Assembly: GCA_021785115.1 (NCBI GenBank)
Contig: JAJYGO010000361.1
Coordinates: forward strand, 1 to 12,893
Source: Chloroflexota bacterium
GTDB lineage: Bacteria > Chloroflexota > Limnocylindria > Limnocylindrales > CSP1-4
Length of the DNA: 12,893 nucleotides
Reading direction: 5' to 3'
Both the position numbers and the translations under genes were made by a program. Below the pieces are notes generated by a model that ran no database searches, had not been told where the DNA came from, and saw only the letters and a program-made list of their open reading frames with translations. The number at the start of each line of letters is the position of its first letter. Positions within the stretch are counted from its first letter, which is position 1. This document shows positions 6,205 through 12,849 of the stretch, in pieces.

Positions 6205-6222
6205 TGACTGACCAATCAGTCA
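6205..6222. promoter_or_regulatory. TetR-type operator palindrome
   Basis: TGACTGA-CCAA-TCAGTCA is a perfect inverted repeat with 7-bp arms and a 4-bp centre, ending 14 bases before the TetR start codon. Length, symmetry and place are those of an autoregulatory TetR/AcrR operator, so the regulator likely represses itself and the exporter until a ligand binds. Confidence 0.75.
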
Positions 6223-6236
6223 GCTAGGACATGCCG

Positions 6237-6905
6237 ATGGCACCCCACATCACGGCCGACCGCCTGCTCGATGCCGCCGCCGAGGTGTTCGGCGCGCGCG
6301 GCTACCACGACGCTCGCGTGAGCGAGATCGCCCGCGCGGCCGGTGTCGCCCAGGGAACCGTCTATCTCTACTTCGAGAGCAAGGAGCGGCTCTACGAGGC
6401 GGTCCTGGAGCGGTTTGCCGAGGCAGTGCGAGGCGTCGCCGCGAGAATCCGCTGGGATGACATCCGGTCCACCGTCGACCTGCGTGACAGGTTCGCGGAC
6501 CTCTACACCGCGACCTTCGAGCTGTGCGCGCGGAACCGCGGCGTCGCGGGGCTGGTGCTCGGCGGGCCGCCTGTCGGGCGCAGCAGCGAGATCCGCGCGC
6601 GGCTGATCCGCGACACCGAGCGGATCTCGACGGCCTACCTCGAGGCGGGGGCTGCGAGCGGGCTTCTCCGCCCGCTGTCCGCCGCCCCCATCGCCCGGGC
6701 CATCGTCGGCCTCCTGGTCCATACCGCGACCTGGACGATCGTGACCGAAGGGCGGACGTCCGACCTGTGCCGGCTGGCCGAGGAGCTGCTCGACTTCGAG
6801 CTGTACGGCCTGGTCGCACCCAGCCAGCTGCCGCCGGGCGACGCCCCGTCCGCCGCGGCCGGCGAGGCGCCGGCCGCCACCGCATTGCACTCTCCCGAGG
6901 TGTGA
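6237..6905 (+). CDS. TetR/AcrR-family transcriptional regulator
   Basis: A 222-residue dimeric repressor. The N-terminal helix-turn-helix is clear: LLDAAAEVFGARGYHDARV (10-28), then the turn and recognition helix SEIARAAGVAQGTVYLYFESKE (29-50) with the classic TVYxYFxSKE ending. The remainder is a helical ligand-binding domain of normal length with a low-complexity Pro/Ala tail. Two ATGs compete, 6231 and 6237. AGGA at 6226-6229 is one base from the first and seven from the second, so 6237 is chosen. The gene ends two bases before the MMPL exporter, which it probably controls through the palindrome at 6205-6222. The ligand is unknown. Confidence 0.93.
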   Translation: MAPHITADRLLDAAAEVFGARGYHDARVSEIARAAGVAQGTVYLYFESKERLYEAVLERFAEAVRGVAARIRWDDIRSTVDLRDRFADLYTATFELCARNRGVAGLVLGGPPVGRSSEIRARLIRDTERISTAYLEAGAASGLLRPLSAAPIARAIVGLLVHTATWTIVTEGRTSDLCRLAEELLDFELYGLVAPSQLPPGDAPSAAAGEAPAATALHSPEV

Positions 6906-6907
6906 CC

Positions 6908-9268
6908 ATGGACCGCTTCTTCACCGCCCTCGGCCGCCTGGCCGTCGCCCGGCGGTGGCTTGTCGTGGGGACATGGGTCGGGATCCTCGCCCTCGGCGGC
7001 GTCTTCGCCCCGCGCCTCCAGGAGGTTTTCGCCCGGCAGTTCGTCACGGGCAACACTGGCGACTCGCAGGCCGCTGCGGACCTGGTGGCATCCGAGTTCA
7101 CCAGTCGCAGTCCGTTCGAGGAGCAGCTCGTCATCACCAGCGACAAGCGGACCGTGGATGACCCTGCCTACCGCGAAGCGGCGCAATCAGTGATGCGCAC
7201 CGTCCAGGCGACAGGGCTCGTGACCAGCGTGGACGGCTATTACGCCTCTGGCGACCGTCGGCTCGTCAGCGCCGACGGCTATTACGCCTCTGGCGACCGT
7301 CGGCTCGTCAGCGCCGACGGCCACACCACCTACATGCTCCTCAACCTGCGCTCCACGACGCACTCGGACGGCATGAACGCGTCCGGCCGGCTCATCGACG
7401 TGGTGTCCGCCACACAGACCCCCGCCTGGCTCCATGTGTATGTCACCGGCACTGAGGCGATCCACGCCGACATCACGTCCGCCAGCCAGAAGAGCCTCGC
7501 CGAGGCCGAAGCGGTGGGCCTTCCCGTTGCCGCCGTGGTTCTCGTCCTCGTGTTCGGGGCCCTCGTGGCGGCGAGTCTTCCCCTCGTCATCGGCCTGATC
7601 GCGATCGTCGTTGCCCTGGCACTGGCCTTCGCGGTCGGCCAGCTCATGGACCTCTCGGTCTTCCTCGAGAACTTCACCACGATGCTCGGCCTCGGTCTCG
7701 GGATCGACTACTCGCTGTTCCTGCTCAGCCGCTTCCGAGTCGAGCGACGGGCGGGACGGCCGGTTGAGGTGGCAGTCGTCGAGACCGTGCGCCACGCCGG
7801 CAAGGCGGTCGCCTTCTCAGCGTTCGCGGTGACCATCGGTCTGCTGGCGCTGCTCGCCGCCGGCGAGCCGACGGTCATGTCGATGGCCATCGGTGGGGTG
7901 CTCGTCGCGCTGGTGGCCGTGGCCGCCGCCCTGACCCTCCTGCCGGCGCTGCTGACGCTGCTGGGCGACCGGATCGAGTGGCCGGCAGGCTTGGCGCGGC
8001 TCGTGGGGCGCACGCACCGTGGCGGCTTCTGGGCGAGCTGGGCGCACGCGGTCATGCGCCGGCCGGTGCGGTTCCTGGCGGCGGGCCTGGCCGTGATCGC
8101 CCTGCTCGCGTGGCCAGTCTTCTCGCTCCAGACCGGGTCGCTCGGGGTCAAGCTGCTGGGCAGCAACGCCCAGAGCCGGCAGGGCTACGAGGTCATGGCG
8201 CGCGACTTCGGACCGGGCGTCATCGCGCCGGTCCAGGTCGTCATCGACGCCCCGGGCGGGGTCGGCCAGCCGGCCACCCTGACCGCCCTGGATGCCCTGA
8301 CCCGGGCGATCGAGGCCGATCCCCACTTCAGCGGGGCGACGAGTCTCACCAATCTCGACCCGAGCCTCGGCCTCGCGGCGTACCAGGCCATGTACGCGGA
8401 CGGCTTCGCGGCGGTGCCCGCGACGCTCCGGCCGGCAGTCGGCCAGGTCGTCAACCTCGACCGCGGCAGCAACGTGACCGTCGTGCTGGCCTACCTCCGC
8501 GACGACCCCGGCTCGGCATCGGCGCGGGACGCCGTCCGCACTCTCCGCGGCGAGATCGTGCCGGCCATTTCAGGCCTGCGCGGCGACGCCGTCCTCGTGG
8601 GCGGCACGACCGCCATCGAGATGGACGCCGTCGACGCGCTCTACGCTCGCCTCCCGCTCGTCGTGGGGATCATCCTCGCCGCCACGTTCGTGCTGCTGCT
8701 CGTGCTGTTCCGCTCGATCCTCATCCCGCTCAAGGCGGTCGTCATGAACCTGCTCTCGGTGGGCGCCGCCTACGGGCTGCTGGTGCTCGCCTTCCAGCGC
8801 GGCTACGCGGCCGGCGTGCTCGACTTCACCTCGATGGGCGCGGTCAACTGGATCACCCCGGTGCTGCTGTTCGGTGTGCTGTTCGGGCTGTCGATGGACT
8901 ACGAGGTGTTCCTGCTGAGCCGGATCCGCGAGCTCCATGACCGCGGCCATGGCAACGTCGACGCCGTGGCGACCGGGCTCGAGCGGACCGGCGGCGTGAT
9001 CACCGGCGCCGCGGCGATCATGGTCGTCGTCTTCTCGGCGTTCACGCTGTCGTCGATCCTGGCCGTCAAGGAGGTCGGCTTCGGCCTCGCCGCCGCGGTG
9101 CTCGTCGACGCGACGGTCGTCCGGATCGTCCTGGTCCCGGCAACGATGCGCCTCCTCGGCGACTGGAACTGGTGGCTCCCCGCCTGGCTCGATCGGATCC
9201 TGCCGGAGGTTGCCCTCGAGCTCGATGTTGCCGGCGACCCAGATGGCGCCAGACAGGTGGGTGCGTAG
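6908..9268 (+). CDS. MMPL/RND-family membrane exporter
   Basis: A 786-residue protein of the MMPL branch of RND transporters, which use the proton gradient to export lipids, drugs or other hydrophobic compounds. Layout: helix 1 (about 18-36), porter domain 1 (about 40-200), helices 2-6 (about 203-345), helix 7 (about 387-406), porter domain 2 (about 407-578), helices 8-12 (about 580-760). Both proton-relay Asp-Tyr pairs are present: GLGIDYSLFLLSR (Asp267-Tyr268) and GLSMDYEVFLLSR (Asp664-Tyr665). Translation probably couples to the TetR gene (2-base gap). Porter domain 1 contains a perfect 14-residue tandem duplication (109-122 and 123-136). The substrate cannot be told from sequence; the TetR neighbour suggests a toxic or lipidic compound rather than a metal ion. 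Confidence 0.93.
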   Translation: MDRFFTALGRLAVARRWLVVGTWVGILALGGVFAPRLQEVFARQFVTGNTGDSQAAADLVASEFTSRSPFEEQLVITSDKRTVDDPAYREAAQSVMRTVQATGLVTSVDGYYASGDRRLVSADGYYASGDRRLVSADGHTTYMLLNLRSTTHSDGMNASGRLIDVVSATQTPAWLHVYVTGTEAIHADITSASQKSLAEAEAVGLPVAAVVLVLVFGALVAASLPLVIGLIAIVVALALAFAVGQLMDLSVFLENFTTMLGLGLGIDYSLFLLSRFRVERRAGRPVEVAVVETVRHAGKAVAFSAFAVTIGLLALLAAGEPTVMSMAIGGVLVALVAVAAALTLLPALLTLLGDRIEWPAGLARLVGRTHRGGFWASWAHAVMRRPVRFLAAGLAVIALLAWPVFSLQTGSLGVKLLGSNAQSRQGYEVMARDFGPGVIAPVQVVIDAPGGVGQPATLTALDALTRAIEADPHFSGATSLTNLDPSLGLAAYQAMYADGFAAVPATLRPAVGQVVNLDRGSNVTVVLAYLRDDPGSASARDAVRTLRGEIVPAISGLRGDAVLVGGTTAIEMDAVDALYARLPLVVGIILAATFVLLLVLFRSILIPLKAVVMNLLSVGAAYGLLVLAFQRGYAAGVLDFTSMGAVNWITPVLLFGVLFGLSMDYEVFLLSRIRELHDRGHGNVDAVATGLERTGGVITGAAAIMVVVFSAFTLSSILAVKEVGFGLAAAVLVDATVVRIVLVPATMRLLGDWNWWLPAWLDRILPEVALELDVAGDPDGARQVGA
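7232..7321 (+). repeat. Perfect in-frame 42-bp tandem duplication inside the MMPL gene
   Basis: The 42-base unit at 7232-7273 is repeated without a mismatch at 7274-7315, and six more matching bases follow to 7321. It encodes DGYYASGDRRLVSA twice (residues 109-136). The lack of synonymous differences points to a very recent slippage or an assembly error. Confidence 0.97.
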
Positions 9269-9298
9269 ACTGGACCTCTGAGCAGCGGAGGGTGCGTC

Positions 9299-9859
9299 AT
9301 GGTCGCGGTCCTGGTCGTCGTCATCGTCTTCGTGGTGGGGCTGCTCTTGATCGTGCGGATGTACAACGGCGTCGTCCGCATGCGCAACCAGGTCGACCAG
9401 GCCTGGTCCCAGATCGACGTCCAGCTGAAGCGCCGCCACGACCTGGTCCCGAACCTGGTGGCCGCGGTGAAGGGCTACATGGGCTTCGAGCAGCAGGTGC
9501 TGACCGACGTCACCGAGGCGCGCGCCGCGGCGGTCGCGGCGGGCGCGGCCGGCCCGGGCCAGCAGGCCGCGGCCGAGAACGCGCTGTCGGCGACGCTGCG
9601 TTCGCTGTTCGCCGTCGTCGAGCGGTACCCGGACCTCAAGGCGGGCCAGAACGTCCTCTCGCTCCAGGACCAGCTTGCGACCTCGGAGGACATGATCAGG
9701 GGCGCGCGCGACGCCTACAACGCGGCCGTCCGCGCGTTCAACACTGCCATCCAGTCGATCCCGATGGTCCTGATGGCGGGCATGATGGGGTTCACTCGCC
9801 GCGAGTACTTCGCGGCCGAGCCCGCGGCGGCCGCGACGCCGACGGTCCAGCTGCGCTGA
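9299..9859 (+). CDS. lemA: LemA family protein
   Basis: A 186-residue membrane protein with one N-terminal helix (about 2-19, VAVLVVVIVFVVGLLLIV) and a long helical domain outside or at the membrane face. The LemA signature is clear: NQVDQAWSQIDVQLKRRHDLVPNLVAAVKGY at about 30-60, then the AENALSATLRSLFAVVERYPDLKA region near 97-120 and the YNAAVRAFNTAIQSIP segment near 139-154. LemA proteins are widespread but their biochemical role is poorly defined; some work with membrane proteases such as HtpX. ATG 9299 has GGAGG at 9287-9291. It starts 30 bases after the exporter stop with no promoter array between, so it is probably the third gene of the TetR operon. Confidence 0.92.
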   Translation: MVAVLVVVIVFVVGLLLIVRMYNGVVRMRNQVDQAWSQIDVQLKRRHDLVPNLVAAVKGYMGFEQQVLTDVTEARAAAVAAGAAGPGQQAAAENALSATLRSLFAVVERYPDLKAGQNVLSLQDQLATSEDMIRGARDAYNAAVRAFNTAIQSIPMVLMAGMMGFTRREYFAAEPAAAATPTVQLR

Positions 9860-9861
9860 GA

Positions 9862-9893
9862 GTCCTCCGGCGGCATCGCGCCCGTCGGAGGAC
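9862..9893 (+). terminator. Stem-loop after lemA
   Basis: GTCCTCCG (9862-9869) pairs perfectly with CGGAGGAC (9886-9893) around a 16-base loop, starting two bases after the lemA stop. No T-run follows. The position suggests the 3' end of the TetR-exporter-LemA transcript. Confidence 0.5.
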
Positions 9894-9941
9894 GCGCCGA
9901 CCGGCGGGGTGCGGGCAGGAGCAGGAGGCCCACGGCCACCC

Positions 9942-9985
9942 GATCCATCCGAGTCTCAGATGCAGCTCATCGGGCGCTCAGCTGG
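9942..9985 (+). promoter_or_regulatory. Phased 11-bp direct-repeat array upstream of the coupled small genes
   Basis: Units GATCCATCCGA, GTCTCAGATGC, AGCTCATCGGG, CGCTCAGCTGG carry TCA cores at 9956, 9967 and 9978, with CCA in phase at 9945. The array lies between the lemA terminator and the next + strand start codon (10076), 90 bases downstream. Nothing else is seen in 9986-10063. Confidence 0.55.
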
Positions 9986-10075
9986 CGAGGACAGACTCCG
10001 CGGTGCGCCCCGCGAGGCCCCGTGCCGCGGCGCGGAGCGGGCCCGCCTAGGACCGCCCTCCTCGGAGGCAGCTAG

Positions 10076-10324
10076 ATGATCATGGCATCCGAGCCTGTGC
10101 TCCTCGACTCGCTCAGTCCCCATGCGGGGGAGCATGTCGCAGGCGGAGGCGCCCTCCGCGAGGCGCCGCGCCCGACGGCACGACGCCGCGGCCCGGCCCC
10201 ACGGCCCCGGGACGCCGGCTGCCCGCCGCGCCTCATGGCAGACCCCGTCCAGTTCCTCGCCGGTCACAGCAGCAGCTGCTGCGCCGGAAGGCGTGCCCCC
10301 GTGCGGGCGAGCGGGTGGACATGA
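10076..10324 (+). CDS. Small protein of unknown function, coupled to the YHS/TRASH-like gene
   Basis: An 82-residue predicted protein with no family I recognise. Support comes from signals: ATG 10076 has GGAGG at 10064-10068 with seven-base spacing; its TGA overlaps the ATG of the next gene (ATGA at 10321-10324); and a phased array lies upstream. The product is Arg/Pro/Ala-rich, with a C-terminal stretch MADPVQFLAGHSSSCCAGRR containing adjacent Cys residues and a His. Third-position G/C is high but lower than in neighbouring genes, and no stable fold is evident. It may be a short metal-binding or leader peptide whose main job is coupling translation of the next gene, or a degraded gene. Confidence 0.45.
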   Translation: MIMASEPVLLDSLSPHAGEHVAGGGALREAPRPTARRRGPAPRPRDAGCPPRLMADPVQFLAGHSSSCCAGRRAPVRASGWT

Positions 10325-10659
10325 GCGGGCAGCGAGGCAACAGCCCTGGCCAGCCCCAGCCCGCGGACCGCTGTCCGGTCTGCGGCAACGAGCTGAAGGA
10401 CGACGAGGGCGTCGCGGTCGCATGGCGGGGGCGCGCGCTGCGCTTTCGCTGTCTCGGCTGCCTGGCTCGCTTCGAGGCCGACCCGGACCGCTACCTCTCG
10501 GGGCAGACGGACCCCTGCGGCCTCGACGAGTGCGACGAGGCGAACCGCGCCACCATCAGTGCTGGGGCGCTCGCCGCGTGGCGCGCCATCGCGAACGGGG
10601 CGACGCCCCATCGTCGACCTCGGAACCCGGCCAAGCGCCATCCCGGCGGACAGCGCTGA
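10321..10659 (+). CDS. YHS/TRASH-like zinc-ribbon protein
   Basis: A 112-residue soluble protein. Residues 16-60 carry two Cys pairs, CPVCGNEL (Cys18, Cys21) and FRCLGCLARFEADPDRYL (Cys44, Cys47), with the 22-residue spacing and DPDRYL ending of YHS/TRASH metal-binding domains. A CGLDEC segment (near 68-73) adds two more Cys, and a helical region and basic tail finish the protein. TRASH domains are known in metal-sensing and trafficking proteins, notably for copper; the specific metal here is inferred. ATG 10321 is preferred over GTG 10315 because it forms the ATGA overlap with the upstream small gene. Confidence 0.75.
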   Translation: MSGQRGNSPGQPQPADRCPVCGNELKDDEGVAVAWRGRALRFRCLGCLARFEADPDRYLSGQTDPCGLDECDEANRATISAGALAAWRAIANGATPHRRPRNPAKRHPGGQR

Positions 10660-10711
10660 GGAGCGAGTCTGGAGCCACGAGCGAATGGTGTGCGACGCGC
10701 TGGCCCAGCGT

Positions 10712-10746
10712 GGTCAACTGATGAGGCAGTCGCGCCGCGGTTGACC
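10712..10746. terminator. Inverted repeat between convergent genes
   Basis: GGTCAAC (10712-10718) pairs with GTTGACC (10740-10746) across a 21-base loop, in the gap between the converging TRASH-like and OB-fold genes. A smaller CGCTG/CAGCG stem (10698-10710) precedes it. No T-run, so only a tentative transcription end. Confidence 0.25.
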
Positions 10747-10758
10747 GCGCCAGTCGTG

Positions 10759-11376
10759 CTACCGGGCCGTCGGGGCGGTCGGCTCCGTCGACGGCACCGC
10801 GCCTGCCGGCTGCACGCCCACGAGGCTGCTGGCGTCGAGCTGGTCGACGACGAGGACCGGCTTGCCCTCATACGACCCGAACAGCCGCGCGTCGAGGACG
10901 ATGTCGAGCTGGCTCGCCAGCGTCGCGCGATCGAACCGCTCGACCGTCCCGGTGAGCCGGACGAGCGTCTGCGGGCGATACAGTGGCCCGTGCGCGTCCG
11001 GGACATAGCCGGTCAGCGTCCCCCCGCCGTCCTCGGCGTAGGCGTTGACCACGGCCGGCTCCTCGACCAGAACGAGCAGCGGGTCCTGCGTTGGTCCGCC
11101 CGCGAGTGTCAGGGCGCGATGCGTGAGCAGCTCCTCGACGCGCCCGCTGGCCGCGACGCGCTCGCCCATGTATGCCCCTGGGTCGCTGAGGATGCCCTGC
11201 GCAGTCGCGCCCGGCACAGGTGGCCGGTTGGCAAGCGCGGCCAGCAGCAGGATCGCTGCCACCAGGCCGGCGACCGCCAGGGCGCCAGCGGCCCAGCGGC
11301 GCCACGGGACTCCCGCGGGTGCCGGATGGGTCCAAGATGCCGGCCCGCTCGTCGCCGGGTGCTGTGTTGCGTTCAT
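10759..11376 (-). CDS. Membrane-anchored probable OB-fold protein
   Basis: A 205-residue protein with a cytosolic N-terminus (1-27), one membrane helix (about 28-49, WAAGALAVAGLVAAILLLAALA) and an extracytoplasmic beta-rich domain (about 60-183). Segments such as AYMGERVAASGRVEELLTHRALTLAG and LVRLTGTVERFDRATL have the V-xxx-GxVxxV pattern of OB-type small barrels. I do not recognise a named family. The C-terminus is Pro/Thr-rich. ATG 11376 is well supported by AGGAG seven to eight bases upstream. A four-unit phased array lies about 165 bases upstream on the same strand, so it likely belongs to the metal/envelope regulon. Ligand unknown. Confidence 0.8.
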   Translation of the reverse strand: MNATQHPATSGPASWTHPAPAGVPWRRWAAGALAVAGLVAAILLLAALANRPPVPGATAQGILSDPGAYMGERVAASGRVEELLTHRALTLAGGPTQDPLLVLVEEPAVVNAYAEDGGGTLTGYVPDAHGPLYRPQTLVRLTGTVERFDRATLASQLDIVLDARLFGSYEGKPVLVVDQLDASSLVGVQPAGAVPSTEPTAPTAR

Positions 11377-11540
11377 TTCGTGTCTCCTCGCCCAGTCCCT
11401 GAGTCGCCCTCCGAATGCGGACGCCGTCCGCGCCAGGTTGTCGTCCCGACTGGACAGCGCGCCGTTGGAGCCTGGCCGCGTCCCGGGGCGAGGGGCGAAC
11501 CCGCTCCAGCCCGCCGGCCATTGGCTACAGGATGGTGGGC

Positions 11541-11584
11541 CAGCGTGAACCCTCCCTGAACGCGACCTGATGCCTCGCTGAGAA
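11541..11584 (-). promoter_or_regulatory. Phased 11-bp direct-repeat array upstream of the OB-fold gene
   Basis: Read on the minus strand: TTCTCAGCGAG, GCATCAGGTCG, CGTTCAGGGAG, GGTTCACGCTG. All four TCA cores are exactly 11 bp apart (TGA on the + strand at 11546, 11557, 11568, 11579). Unit by unit it resembles the array at 2657-2700 beyond the TCA core: first units share TTCTCAGC and second units share GCAT. The 164 bases to the start codon show no other gene. Confidence 0.6.
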
Positions 11585-11665
11585 CGTTCGCGTGTCAGCG
11601 CCGCCCGGCGCCCGACCTCCACCGCCGTGGGAGGCGGAGATCGCCGGCGATCCCGGTCGCTGCAC

Positions 11666-11698
11666 TTCTTAGCCGCCGCGCACGTTCCTCTCAGCCGG
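11666..11698 (+). promoter_or_regulatory. Weaker phased repeat upstream of an orphan + strand unit
   Basis: TTCTTAGCCGC and CTCTCAGCCGG lie 22 bp apart (two periods) and share TCTYAGCCG; the unit between, CGCGCACGTTC, fits poorly. It ends 17 bases before a GTG that opens a 48-codon frame. The stretch 11585-11665 before it holds only a 14-bp palindrome (GATCGCCGGCGATC, 11639-11652). Confidence 0.35.
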
Positions 11699-11715
11699 AC
11701 GCAACATGATCCGCC

Positions 11716-11862
11716 GTGACAGGCAACGAGATCACACCGGACGCCGGCGACCGAGCCACCTCGGGCCCGCCTTCGCCCGTCAATCAGAACGACCGGGCGC
11801 CCCTCGGGCGTCCCGTCGCCATCCTCCCTCCGCGCCCGGCTCTCCCCCCGCCGGGTTCGTAG
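11716..11862 (+). CDS. Possible 48-residue Pro-rich small protein
   Basis: GTG 11716 opens a 48-codon frame (MTGNEITPDAGDRATSG...) ending in TAG at 11860-11862, just where a strong terminator hairpin begins. The product is Pro-rich with no recognised motif, membrane helix or Cys. There is no clear ribosome site. It is listed because the frame is bracketed by a possible promoter array and a terminator; the same transcript could instead be a non-coding RNA. Confidence 0.22.
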   Translation: MTGNEITPDAGDRATSGPPSPVNQNDRAPLGRPVAILPPRPALPPPGS

Positions 11863-11894
11863 CGGCGGGGCCGGCCCTAGTGCCGGCCCCGCCG
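11863..11894 (+). terminator. Strong intrinsic-type terminator
   Basis: CGGCGGGGCCGGC (11863-11875) pairs perfectly over 13 bp with GCCGGCCCCGCCG (11882-11894), with a six-base loop CCTAGT, followed by TTTCAT. This is the best terminator in the window. The T-run lies on the + side, so it ends a rightward transcript, yet no confident + gene lies immediately upstream. Confidence 0.7.
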
Positions 11895-11895
11895 T

Positions 11896-12062
11896 TTCAT
11901 ACGCACGGCCGAGGGCCGGACGGCCTTCCTGTCCAGCCACGTCATCTCCGAACCGATGCTCGCGAGTCGGACCTCGCCGGCATGGGCGTCGCGATCCTGC
12001 TTGCAGTCGGTGGCCTGGCCGCCGGCGCGTGGGGCGTGCGACGCCGCGACCTGACCCGCTGA
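11896..12062 (+). pseudogene. Remnant of an ABC-2 type exporter (ATPase fragment joined to permease C-terminus)
   Basis: At 11908-11952 one frame reads AEGRTAFLSSHVISE, which matches the D-loop/H-loop end of ABC exporter ATPases (GRTxxLSSHxLSE). From about 11964 another frame reads ESDLAGMGVAILLAVGGLAAGAWGVRRRDLTR and stops at 12060-12062, which matches the last helix and RRRDL tail of ABC-2 permeases. An intact pair would span well over 1 kb, so an internal deletion and a frame change are implied. No start or Walker motifs remain. The match is by motif only. Confidence 0.5.
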
Positions 12063-12084
12063 CCTGCCCAACCAGGGCTCGCGC

Positions 12085-12849
12085 TCAGGTGCTTGTGGTT
12101 GGGGCTGCGATCAGCACGACGGCGCTGGGACCCGCCGCACCGAATCGCTGGATCGAGGTCGCGCCGGGCCAGGCCGCGTACTCTCGCGCAGGGATGAGCC
12201 GAACAGCGAGGAAGCGCCACACACGCCTCAGGCTCCGCTCCCGCCAGCTGTTCCCGTCGGCCTCGAACAGCAGCACGAGAACGCCGCCTGGGCGCAGCCG
12301 CTCGGCGGCCGAGGCGATCACCTGCCCGGGATCGGGCAGGTGCTCCAGCGCCCAGGCCGACGCGATGAGGTCGTAGGGTCCCGCGGGCAGGGAACCCGAG
12401 CGCAGGTCGAGCGGCTCGAATGCTGCGTTGGGCATGGCGCCGAACTTCGCCCGCGCCCGGTCCAGCATCGGGGCCGACTGGTCGACGCCCGTGTACGACG
12501 CCAACGGCGCGCCGATCGCGAGCAAGCACTCGAGCACCGCCCCGGTCCCGCACGCGAGGTCAAGCACGTGGCTCCCGGGCCGGCACCAGGTCCGCAACGC
12601 ATCGTCGAAGGCCCGGGTGGCGTCGCGATGCAGCCAGTCGCGCCACAGCGGCATGATCGGGTCGTACACCGGGGCGACGACCCGGTACAGCGTTCGGGGG
12701 CTGATCGGGGCCCGCTCGAGCATGTTGAGCCCGGCTCCGAACTCGATGACGCCCAGCACGATTGATGCGCCGAGTGCGCGGCGGGTCGCCGAGCGTCGGG
12801 CGATCCGGCGGACGCCGTCGGCGAGGAGGCCCGCGCCAAGCAGGCGCAT
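12085..12849 (-). CDS. SAM-dependent methyltransferase (class I)
   Basis: A 254-residue protein with the class I methyltransferase fold: motif I VLDLACGTGAV (95-105), a SAM-ribose acidic position in GVDQSAPML (Asp123), motif II-like GPYDLIASAWALEHLPD (157-173) and motif III RLRPGGVLVLLFE (185-196). A preceding YRVVAPVYDPIMPLWRDWL segment (55-73) is like the cap region of UbiE-type enzymes acting on small or lipid substrates. The N-terminus (about 27-44) is mildly hydrophobic and could touch the membrane. ATG 12849 has only a weak GGA seven bases upstream. The substrate cannot be predicted. No phased array is visible in the 44 bases upstream before the window ends. Confidence 0.88.
   Translation of the reverse strand: MRLLGAGLLADGVRRIARRSATRRALGASIVLGVIEFGAGLNMLERAPISPRTLYRVVAPVYDPIMPLWRDWLHRDATRAFDDALRTWCRPGSHVLDLACGTGAVLECLLAIGAPLASYTGVDQSAPMLDRARAKFGAMPNAAFEPLDLRSGSLPAGPYDLIASAWALEHLPDPGQVIASAAERLRPGGVLVLLFEADGNSWRERSLRRVWRFLAVRLIPAREYAAWPGATSIQRFGAAGPSAVVLIAAPTTST

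Noticed and set aside
9956..10423. A 155-codon minus-strand frame opposite the TRASH-like operon
   Set aside because: Arg/Pro/Ala-rich shadow composition; it overlaps a terminator-promoter region and two + strand genes with proper signals.
11639..11652. 14-bp perfect palindrome GATCGCCGGCGATC as an operator
   Set aside because: Built from self-complementary GATC and GC-rich words common in such DNA; no gene start sits at a suitable distance.
11377..11940. Minus-strand extension upstream of the OB-fold gene
   Set aside because: It runs through the phased array and the terminator hairpin; ATG 11376 has its own AGGAG.
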